Source: Paracyclopina nana
Lineage: Eukaryota > Arthropoda > Copepoda > Cyclopoida > Cyclopettidae
Reading direction: 5' to 3'
Length of the DNA: 64,000 nucleotides
Assembly (NCBI GenBank): GCA_019096065.1
Contig: JAGUCH010000006.1
Coordinates: 5,414,001-5,478,000, forward strand
Shown here: piece by piece, positions 46,137 to 57,500 of the stretch
Position numbering within the stretch: position 1 is the stretch's first letter
Layout: each line of letters opens with the position of its first letter
The notes under the pieces: model-generated
The model's database searches: none
What the model saw: the letters and a program-made list of their open reading frames with translations, nothing else
Told to the model about the DNA's origin: nothing
Position numbers and translations under genes: made by a program

Positions 46137-49100
46137 TTGTGTTGTAACCCTTCAACGAGCCTTGCTGAACACTATTGCAGCCTTGCTCAATGAAATTGTA
46201 GTACAATCTAGTATATTATAAGCTCAACATTTGAGTCTTCACTTGAAAAGGATAAAAATGTGATATGTGGACCTTAATGCAACAAGCAAACTTCTCAGCT
46301 TCCATGCTACTTATTGATGAACGGCTCTGATGTCAGTCAAGAGAGAGACTGGCCGACAAACATTCTTTCCTCATCTGCATTTTCATTTCCACTCATTTCC
46401 TTTGCTTTCTCCACATTATAGCATAACTGCAAGAGCCAGCAGCCTCCGAGGCCGCCGACCTCAATTCGGGCAGCATGCAAACATGACAGTTTGTCAACAT
46501 TTCTGCTATGCCAAGAAATCCCCTCACAATCAGCTCTGTTTAGAATAGCCTTTTAGGGTGGCATAACTTGTCACAGAGCTACCAGATGACACATTCCTCA
46601 AATTGAAGAAAAGTGCCGAAATCCGGAGAAAATCTACTCTGCTTGAAAGCTTTGGTAGCAGCCAGTAATTACAAAACTTTTCCCTTTCTGCTGTTGTAAA
46701 GTTTGGAAAATGCTTTAGAAATAACACATTGTACACAGTGAGGGAATGGTTGTTCATTTTCAGATTTTCGTCAGCAGAAGTTTTCTCTTCAATTTTGGCC
46801 CAAAAAGCCCAAAAATGTCAATTGTCAATACTATTTTTTTCATCTTGTATTAGGGATTCTCTGTGAAAGCTTTCTTTATAGATTTTTTCCTCTCTGGAGA
46901 AGAAACTTTTCCCTCATTTCATTCTTTTCTATCGCCTGAATTATGTTCCAAAAGGAAGAAGAAGTATCAAACTTCATCCAGTTTTCTGATCGATGATCAA
47001 ACTTTTTGGTAATGCCTTCTTTCCATCCAGTCTTTTTGGTTCTTAAGCTGATGTCACATGGTGGCCAACATGTCAAAAATGCCCACTGTGCACCGAGTTT
47101 GTCAAAAAACACCAACAATATATCAACGTTTCCAGCTTTTTTTAAATTACTGGTTTTGGCCATTTCGAACAATAAAAGGCTTATATGTCTGGAACTGATC
47201 ATCTGCTCTTTTTGATGATGAGAAATAAAATCATTATGATTTGGTGACTTATTTGTGTCCCTCAGTGCATCATCATGTCTGGAAATCGATATCTGTGCAT
47301 TTCGAGGGAAAAAGTCGTAAAATATTGGAAGAGTTAGATTTTAGTTCCACTTCCACCAACCAAGAAATATCGAAAAAATGGTAGGCTAAGCAAAAAATCT
47401 AAGGTTTCAACATCCAAGCCAGCTTTTTAGTTGGCTGACATGCTTCTATGCACCGTGGGGAAAACGATCTATAAAAAATTCTCAAAAAAACAACTCTTAC
47501 CAATCTCTTGAAGTTCCTTGAAGATCGCCAGGAATGAGTTCTCGTCATTTCTTTTCGGGCAAACGGTGCACTTTTAAAAATAACTTAAAAAATTTCTGGC
47601 TTTGAGCAAAAGAAAGATTTGTTTAGCATTAGCAGCTGACGCGTAACGGCGCAAGCAGGAAAATACAGGCGCGCCCGTATTTTAAAAGCGTACCGGTCAC
47701 ATGCTAGGCAGCTCCAGTCAGTCACTGTCAGCTGACGCCAAGGTCTGCGAGGTGATTGCAAAGAAGGTAGGTTAATTATGTAGCTTGACATTTCCTCCTC
47801 AATTTTTGTTGCTCATTTATTTGAGGAAAAATTCCAGGAAATGCAAAAGCACTTATTTGGGTTTGCAACTTGAAAGTAGAGCTTTTTTCGCGCTTGAGTC
47901 CCCATAGTGACTTTCAAAGTTGAGGTCCCATCTTAGCTATGTGTGCACACTGAGCTGAGGTTGCCAAGAAATCGAATAGCAGCCTCAAAAGTCTGAGCCA
48001 TCATCGTGGTGGAGGTTGAAAGCTTCAGAATGGTTTGAGCTCCAAGTAAACACGATGGAATGTGGACCTAAAGTGACTCAAACTTTCGTTTGGGACATCA
48101 AAGGAAAAAACTTTACTACAGTCGATAAAATTAGATAGCAGCATCCTTTCAAAGGTCAACAGTGGACCTTTCAGACTTTTTTAATACTTTCACCTGAGGC
48201 CAACTTCAACGGCGTTTATAAAGCGATTTTTGGCCCCTTTTTTTGCTGCCTTTGGAAAAGCAACAAAATGGCAAATTCAAGCTCCATTTGATGCCTTTCA
48301 GCTCACAATTTCTTTGGAAAGACTGACATGAATGTCAGTTTTGGGCTGAAGCAATGGCCTCATTTATTGACCATTTTCACCAAAAATTGTGCATGAAAAG
48401 AACAAGCCTGAATTGTCCTAGCAGCAAGGCTAGTAAAAAAGGGTCCCTTGGGCATTTCCATATTTTCTAGCTTTCACTCTCGCCATATAAATGTAAAAGC
48501 TGAATTTCTATGGCAAAACGACGAGAGGAGAAATGTCAAAGGCTTTGACTTTTGGTGCTCAAATCCCCTCCTCCTTCTTCTTCTTCTTCTTCTCCTCTTT
48601 TGGAAGCTTTCTCAAAAGGCTTTCGAAAAGTTGGCAACTAACCAAGATCTTTCAAACGCAATTGAGAAAGTCCAACGAGGATGAACAAGCTCAAGAAATC
48701 AAGATGAGGTCGCACCAACTTTCGTTTTTGTCAGAGAAGCTTGAAAACGATTTATGGCTAGGTCGGTATAGAGCGGCCTCGGATTATTCGAGCGAGCTCC
48801 AATGCAGGTTTTCCAAGAAAGTAGCAGCAGAGAAATAACAGCCCTTTTTTCACAACAACAATCTCTTAATGAAATGTTCCCATGTAAGCAGTATTCTAGC
48901 CGGTCCAAATGGATTTTCGTTAATGATTTTCGCTGCCATACAAACCTGCAACAACAATAGAAAATAAGGGAAAGGTTTTGAAAAAAAAAAACCAACTCTC
49001 TCTCGCGCGCTATTTTCTGGCATGAGCTTGACTGATAACCTGTCCAGCAAAAGGGCGCGTGGAAATGGGACCCTTTAAGCTTGATCCCATTTTTTCCCTA

Positions 49101-52100
49101 TTTCTGCTTCATACTGCTGCTGCTGCTACGTGAACAAAGTGCTCTTTTATGCTGTAAAAACGCGAAATGCTTTCTTGTCTTCTGCATCATTTTCAATCAA
49201 AAAGCTCCTGCAGAAATTCCCACAGTGCACAGCCAAGGCCCGAGTCATCTGCTGAATTATATGCTGATCATCGGATTTGGGCCAAAAACTGCTCTTAAGG
49301 GAACGGGAAGAAAATTTATTAAAAAGTTCATTATTATTACTTTTTAAATTGATGCTAGCTGAATTGGATGGAGTAGCGCAACTCCTTGATTGATTTCTTT
49401 AATGATGTGAAACTCAATGCGGCAAAAATGCGCACAAAAGCCCTCAAAAACCAACTAAAAATTATAAAGAGACTGGCTAAATATTAAGGTTTCTCAATTG
49501 AATCCACCTATAAGGCTTATTAGGCTGGCCAATTGCAAAATACGATTTCTCCAAGAAATCAGCCCTTTCCATTAAAGGAAAGCATAAATGCCAATTGTAC
49601 TAGTATATGTAATGAAAAAGAAAGGAATAATGCAGAGCACATAGTATAAAATAATATCTTTTCGATGCTTTCTCCAATGTGAGTAGAAGTTGGGAAAAAA
49701 GAGTTGTTGTTGTCGAACTGCGCGCAGTTTTGGCCCGACCCCCAAGGAACCGGTGAGTAGAAGAAGATGGGCAGCCTCGGAGGCCGCCGAGGCTGTAGGA
49801 GTAATATCTCAAGAGCCGCACTCGCGGCCTCAGCTTGCACACTCTTCTCCAAACCTAAAGGGACTTTATGTAAGTTTTTGAGTGCATCTCTTGCACTAGC
49901 ACTACTAAAGGGTCGGGCTTGTCTCGTACAAAGTGACGTAAAAATGAAAATGTTTGTCCTGACCCGAAATAACAAAAATTACGCGAAGTGTATTACGCAA
50001 TTGTAACTTAAGAAAGCAGTTGCAGTTGCGTCATTTCACGCTTGTTTTTTCACGTTAATTCCGAGTTAATTTTCCATTGAAGCTTTCACTATAGCTCAAT
50101 TGCTAGATAATCAATTAATTCAAATACTCAAATTTGAATATTTTTGCGTCATCGGTTCATCATGTACGCAGAAAATTCTCCTCGGTACAGCCAAGTGTCT
50201 ATCATACTTTTTCTGTGCCAGTGAACTCCAAAGAGAAAGGCAGGCCAGCCCAGCCTCAAATTGTGAAGAAAGATACTACTGTTGGGCCACGTTGGGGTAA
50301 ACTGGGCCAAAAAGGCCCCTCATTGCCAGCTAGATGAAGGACAAAGCCGAATTTTGGCTGGTAGCTTCATTTTTGAGGTTCAGGGATTTTCCCCCAATTT
50401 TTGGCCCAAGGTGAAAGAGTCCTAAATGGAGAGAGCGGTTGAGAAAGTGGAGGGAGAGGCCCCAGGGTGCTCAACTCAAACTTTGAGGAAAGGAGGAACA
50501 CAGTGGGAAATACTGTAATATTATAGACAAGATACCTTACAAGCTAACTATATAGGCCCAAAATTATTTGTAACACAAATTCCTGATCAGAATTAGAATT
50601 TACTTCAAGGGATGTAATTAAAAACAGCAATTTTTGTAGCTTTCAGAGGGCTCCAAAAAATATGTCTTAATTAGCTTTTTTGCTTACTAGGCACTCTCAA
50701 ATAAAAACCTCTTATGGTAAATCAATCAATCAAAGCGTTTTTAATTTTAGCCTAATTCCAGTGTGTGCGTGAAGCAAGAGAAATTAGAAAGCCTTTTGGA
50801 GAGTGGTCATCTATGCAGAGAAGTCTTGTAGATGAGCACACTTTTTTAGATTCTTTGCGGCCCAATCCCTCGGGTTCCTGAAAGAAAGCTGGAATGAAAA
50901 AATACCAAAAAGGCCTTTCCTCCTTTTGATCTAGGCATGTTTTAGAGAAAAAAGATCATTTTTCTTTGTTCTCGCCTCGCTGAGAAGTACAACTGTGGAA
51001 TAATACATAGTAGAGGAAAAAGTCACTTTGAAGCTGTCATCCCAAGGGAGAAATTAATGATGGGCCACAAATGAGGACTTTCTAAACCCTATCCATTATA
51101 CACAGGGTGACACATTAATTATTTCGCCCATTTATGAATATTTTCATTAAGAAAAGCTGCTCGCCCCAAAATGGATGATACTTCCAAAACATCTCTTTAA
51201 ATAGCCCAGTCAGCTCAAAAATTAAGCAATTTTGGATTTTTTAAAATGCACCCATTTCTTTCATTTACGAAAAAGCGTGATTGGAAAGGCAATCAAAAAA
51301 CTGCACACGTTTGTTGTGAATTTTTTATTCACATGCGTGCGATAAAAGTGCATTGGAGGTAGGTATGGAAAAGTTGCATTAAACGACGATCACCCTGTGT
51401 CTTAAAAGGCTCAGTGGACTCCTTTTTTGGCTCTTGGTGCATTTTGTTCTGGTGGATCAATACTGCAATGTTGGAAGCAAGCCTGGCTCCTAGAGTGTGG
51501 GGACCAACTCCGACTTCTCCCACTGAGGGCGGGGGTAAAAGGCAAAAATGCGATTTTCCCAAAACACAAAACCCACCTAATTCAAGTTACGTTATAGCAA
51601 TTTTATGATTTTTCAAAAAGGTTTTGAGGGCATGGATGCCCCACTGTGCCTTGTTTTTGGCTTCAAAGGGGAAAGATGGAAGCGCGAGGGGGAAGTGAGG
51701 GTGGGGGAAAACAGTTTAGGCTGCTGCTGCTACTGCTGCTATTGCAAGTGCATGGAAATCCAATGCAATGGAGATTCTTTCTCCCCTCACCACCACCAAA
51801 AGTATGACACAAATGCGGAAAAACAACCCACGAAGCAGCCAGCAAATGACGACAATTGTAGCTGAGCTGTATTCTCAAAAGAGGCTTAAAAACTTGCTCT
51901 AAGATATGTATGAGTCTTGTGGATCCTGCAAAAAATCCCCTTGGGGAATTATGACAAGCCCCGAATTGTAATCTCCAATTGGTAATTAGAAGCATCTCTT
52001 CCTTTTGGTTGGCTCCGGATCGATCCATCACCAGATGGATCAATTTAGGGCACAAATCCCAATCATTCTTCTTTTTCCTAATTCACATCTCTCTTTCTAC

Positions 52101-53957
52101 GTCGCGCATAACAAGGCCAATTTCTTCTTAGTATGTCGAGACAAAAAATCATGAAAAAATTGGTGTCCAAATTTCTTAGCCTTGGATTTTTCGAGGGGAA
52201 CGGCGGTGAATTCATTAAGGTACTTAACACTCTTTAGCACTTTTCAGCGAAGAATGCAAAATAGTTGAGGCTTTCTTATGAGCTTGAATCACGCAATTCT
52301 TAATTAGACGCGAAAGCAGAGAACGAGCCCATTTAATGTTGTGCTGTACGCTTGAAAAGCAGCGTTTTCGCCTCTATTTCCAGGAGTTTATCAGAGGTTG
52401 AAAAACAAGTCTGTTTTTAGCCTCGTGTCGAGCTAAAGGGTGAAAAATAGTAGAAAAAAAAGTTTGGTTCATCTATTACTCAATAAAGTAGCGTGTTGAG
52501 GGTCATGAAATGCTGTTGGCCCATGATTGCAAGAAAAATCATCAAAGCTTCTTGTGCAAACTTTTGTCATTGTGTTTTTTACTACTCAGAACTGTCCGCC
52601 TATTCCATGTTTTGATGAGGAATGGCAGTAAAAAAGTTCCTCCTCTGCTTTGAAGTTTTCTTCCTAATGTTTTTTTCACCATTTGGCCAGCTTTCTTATT
52701 TTCCAGATGATGCCAACAACATCAATGGAAAACAAATAAAGACTGACCCCCTCAAGCCTTTTCCTCCAATAATAACGCTAATAAGAGGAATTTTCACGCT
52801 CCTCTCTTCAGTTGGTGGGGACACATTTCTGATATTAGGCATGCTTTTCCTTTTCTTCTTGTTGTTGTTGTTTTTAATGGCGGTACGCGCCGCGACGGGC
52901 GCACCCACGTGCTACTGTTTGTAAACAAATGTTGGCGCGTCAGCTGACACCGGAATAAGAAGGCAGCAACGAATTGCTTGGTTCTCAGAGAGATCTTCTT
53001 TTTGTCAAGTCTTTTGATGAGGTCCCAATTTCAAACTTTTGATCCATGCTTGGCCCTCAGGCCTTTTGTTATTGTCTGTCTTCCCCATTGTCTGCTCGCA
53101 GCTAGCTCGCCGCGGCCAGAGAGAGTTTGAGAAAGTGACGGCAAAAAATGAAACGCTCAAAATGCAGCCTCAATCATCCTCGATTTTTTGCCGGACTATA
53201 AGGATATATACTTTAGCAGCCTGGCACAGTTAGAAAACACTGTGGGAACTTTTTTTGCGCAAAACTTATATAGTATGAGAGTTTTTGTTAAAATGGTCTT
53301 AGTTTTCCTGGTGTAATTACAGGACATTCCGCATCGATTCAGTTTTATCTTAAATCGGGTAGGCATTTAATGTTTTTTTGGCCATCTTTGCTGGAAACAT
53401 CCAAGTCAAGCCATATATTGCTCGCATAAACTTTTTTCTTTGTTCTTTTTCTCATGAGCTTTCGTTTATGCTTGCTTGAACGAAATTAAAGCTGGTTCTA
53501 CAAACATGGTACTACGTAGTAGTAAAAATTTTGCCGCATTGTGTTTTGAGGATTTCTTTTTCAGCCATTATTGCTTTTCCTTTCTCTCAGAGCTAGCCAA
53601 CTAACTCCTTATTGTAAAACTGCAAAAAACCTACGTTACTGAGTAGGTACAAAAGATTGGCAAAGCTTGTCAGTCAATTCAAGGGATTTTGACCCCATTT
53701 CTTCGTTTGAGGCAATAATTGAAAGAAAAACCGACCTTGCAACGTTTGATGACCCAAAAGCGATATTGCCCTCTCGGTAACAGCTTTCTAATGCTACAAT
53801 TCAGGTTCACTCACCTATAATTATTATTTTTTCAAAGTATGGAGGACGGCAGTTTTACGTTAAAATAATGGGCCTCTGCCCCACAAAACAAAAAGTATGT
53901 AGTAAGTATGTAGTAAAGCCAGTTTGAAAATCAACCATGTCCAAACTGATTAATTTT
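46137..53957. other. Intergenic, no gene seen; two GTCAGCTGAC islands
   Basis: No supported gene. Exact GTCAGCTGAC sites lie at 47727-47736 (about 90 bp after a related CAGCTGACGCG) and 52939-52948, each in a short CpG-rich patch. The second patch also holds CACGTG and the palindrome TGTTTGTAAACA. A CTT run lies near 48574-48592. Confidence 0.5.
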
Positions 53958-55940
53958 GACACACATCAATTTGTCTATGTCCATAGAGTACTCACATGTT
54001 TTTTTTTCACTCTATCATAATTAGTCTTTGAGATATTCAATTTTAAAATATTCGAAATGGCGACAAATCGACAAACTAGAAGTCTTAAACATATTTTCAT
54101 TAATCTTTAATTTTCGAATTGATATGACTTTTATAGCATATAATAGAGTCATTTATCAAAAAAATTTTTTGATAAATCTAAAAATCAATGTTCCTATTTT
54201 TAGTATATTTATTGCATATTTTAGTTATTTAATTGTAACAAAATTTATACTTATTTTTATCCCAACTCATATGCTTCCATACTAATAATAATTGTTTAAA
54301 TGAAATGTATACTAATGCCCAATAGTTTACTTTTATAAGTATGAATTTAAAGACAACTTCAAAATTATTTCATTAATTATTTTTGGTATATTTTATCCCT
54401 GTTAAATGCCCACTCTCCTAATTTAATAGGTTAGTACTAAATGTAGATTGACTTCATTTTGTTACTCCAAAAAATCCATCTTCTTAATCGACACTATCTA
54501 CAGTTAGGACTACCCTCCAAGAACCATGCGCTGCTATTTGGCACTGCAATCTGCACATATACTAAGTCCGGTGTTAAGGTATATTTCTCGGACTTAATAG
54601 GTTAGTACTAAATGTAGATTGACTTCATTTCGTTACTCCAAAAAATCCATCTTCTTAATCGACACTATCTACAGTTAGGACTACCCTCCAAGAACCATGC
54701 GCTGCTATTTGGCACTGCAATCTGCACATATACTAAGTCCGGTGTTAAGGTATATTTCTCGGACTTAATAGGTTAGTACTAAATGTAGATTGACTTCATT
54801 TCGTTACTCCAAAAAATCCATCTTCTTAATCGACACTATCTACAGTTAGGACTACCCTCCAAGAACCATGCGCTGCTATTTGGCACTGCAATCTGCACAT
54901 ATACTAAGTCCGGTGTTAAGGTATATTTCTCGGACTTAATAGGTTAGTACTAAATGTAGATTGACTTCATTTCGTTACTCCAAAAAATCCATCTTCTTAA
55001 TCGACACTATCTATAGTTACGACTACCCTCCAAGAACCATGCGCTGCTATTTGGCACTGCTATCTGCACATATACTAAGTCCGGTGTTAAGGTATATTTC
55101 TCGGACTTAATAAGTCTGTATTTTATCTGTTTTCTTAAATTGAACTTTGTAAACTGTTCAGAGATGGCTCTGCTTGCAATTCAATAATTTGTGAAATTGT
55201 TCTAATCAATAACTTTGAATGGTTTTAAGATTTCAAAAATCATCATTAATAGATGTTGATTAGAACAAAATTAAAACTGAGTGAGTAAGTATCATGAACC
55301 TCAGTTTTTATACAAAAACTGAGATTTTTAGAATATTTCAATATTTTATTGTATGTAACACAATCACTATGATTACTCTATTTTTTTTGGGTCAGAACTC
55401 TTTATGACCATAAGACTTATGTATGAAATGAGTCAATAGAGTGGAGTGAGCCTACAAATGTCAGGCTTACAGTTTAAATTATAATTTTTAGTGTGTGTAT
55501 ACGTAGAAAAAAATATATTCCTGACAAAAATAAAGGAGACAAAAAGTAGATTAGAAGAGTAACAAACACAATTAGATGATATTTAATTACATATTAAAAG
55601 TAACTTTATTATCTATTATATAGATAATATAGGCAAATAAAATAGATATGCATACCAAGAAAAAAGTAAAAAAAGACCATGATTTTAATAGTAGTAAATG
55701 TATATTCTACATATTTAATATGGGTAAACTACCTATTAGGTACAATTTTGATTTAAGTTAAGTCTTTAACAAATTAATGTATTCCATTTTTTATTGTTTA
55801 TATGACATATATAGAGTGCAGAGATGATATTAGAAATGAATTTAAAAACATATCTCTAATTTTATAAAGTTAGTATTTGCTGATCGATTTATGTAATCAA
55901 AGCGTTACGGTTCTAGCGGTATTCTTGTTCAAAAGTAGCT
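53958..55940. other. AT-rich island containing the 171-bp satellite
   Basis: Base composition drops sharply to very AT-rich, unlike both flanks. Inside lie a 25-bp A/T palindrome (54152-54176), a CTCAGTTTTT/AAAAACTGAG hairpin near 55294-55317 and the satellite array. A small frame at 54028-54285 (85 codons, hydrophobic) is most likely chance in AT-rich DNA. I could not find matching ends, so whether the island is one inserted element is open; boundaries are approximate. Confidence 0.4.
54425..55108 (+). repeat. 171-bp satellite, four copies
   Basis: Four head-to-tail units start at 54425, 54596, 54767 and 54938, exactly 171 bp apart, with only a few substitutions (mostly in copies 1 and 4). 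The unit carries blocks such as GGTTAGTACTAAATGTAG and AGAACCATGCGCTGCTATTT. Near-identity indicates recent amplification or gene-conversion homogenisation. No open frame runs through the array. Confidence 0.95.
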
Positions 55941-57500
55941 ACTTAATATACCTACTAAATTGGTATTAAATCCCTACTACTTTTCGATTTGTTTTGTGGG
56001 GTGTTCTGCGCTATGTGCACTATAAAATTCTTCACTTTACGAGAGCAGGGATGAAAAACGGCCATTTTATGGCCAATTTTTGCTCTCATGTGCAGATTGC
56101 CTAATCTTATCAAGTTGACGATACTTGAAACGGCCTCAGTCCAAGGAAATGACACCAATAAGAAATATATACTCAGCTTTCTTTGAAACGATCAGAGCAC
56201 AGTGGGATACTCGGGATACATTTGAGCAGCTGTATTCTCGTTAAATGACAGTAGGGTGCAGTTTGAGGGGACCACTGCCCCACAGTGCATGATCCAACCA
56301 TAAAAGCTGACGATAAAAAGTTACGGTAGGAAATGGGGATTGACTATAACTGAAGGTTTTGAACTTTTTCAACTGGAAGAAAAGAAAGCTCGTGCTTTCT
56401 CCTAGTGTGCATTGGCCGGCAAAAAAGTTCAATTTTGAAATTTCAATTGGCTTTCACGAGAAAGCTCCGCCCACTTTCACGTCTACGTTGAAGCTCAACT
56501 GTATTTGTGCTAGATTACATTATAAGCCGAGTATTTGGCGTACTACAACTGCTTTAAAAGCAAAGCATCTTAGCTGTAGAGCCAAGTTAATTAACATATT
56601 CTACTATATGGTACGATTTGCGCTAAATAACTAGGTGCTTTCTCCTGCTTAATTTATTTATGAATCTGGTTTCTTTTTGCTACCCAAATAAATCAGAGAG
56701 CAGTTTTGCTGCCTTGTACAATTTTGCGCGAAAATGCTTTCCAAATGAGGAGATTTTCGTCATGGCATAAAATTGAGGTCTTGTGCCATTTCCGATTGTT
56801 TTCTGGATTAGCTCGAAGAAGAGGGGAGCTTTGTGACTTCCTTTTACTGCTGTGAGTCTTGACGATTAGAAGATCCTCGGCCCATGATCATTTCCTTCAG
56901 ATTTCATGTCAGACCTCTTAACATTTCCTAACAGCAAGTGCTTCTTTAAAATAAACCACTATAGCTATCCATATCATGGCAAAAAAGCTCCTTTGGCAAA
57001 TTAAGCATGAAATCCTGGCAAATGTGATTGGTATACGCTCAAATTGTCTATAATGGGCTTTATAATCATTTTTGTAAGACAATTTGCTAACCGATTCACA
57101 ATTGCTCTGTAAGTGGGATTTTTCGATTAGGAAGCTCAAAAATGCTTTGCTTTGAGTAATTTTGATAGCCAAGACACGTGCATTCATTTTCCCAAAGGTT
57201 TCAGTCGTGCATTATTTACGAAAGCTTGCTTTCGAATTTATGAATTCACTCAATAGCGCAACAAAGCATAAGATAACTCACGCAACCCATCATGCATTTT
57301 CTCAGAAATCCTCTGGAAAAGTGCATCAAAACCTCTTTTACGAATGCAGCCATTAAAAGGGTGTCTTTCTTCTCAGATAACTGCAAGGAATAAATTCCGC
57401 AGTGAATAGTAAAAGAACAAATTGAAACTGAAGTCTAATAGAAAGTATTGATGGTAAAAAAGTGTTTTAGCATGAACAATTACAATTTTGCAAAATACAA
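55941..57500. other. Intergenic, 3' flank of the amine-oxidase gene
   Basis: No supported gene. One CACAGTGGG box (56198). The oxidase 3' UTR runs leftward from 57500; no clear AATAAA was found on the minus strand close to the stop. Confidence 0.4.
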
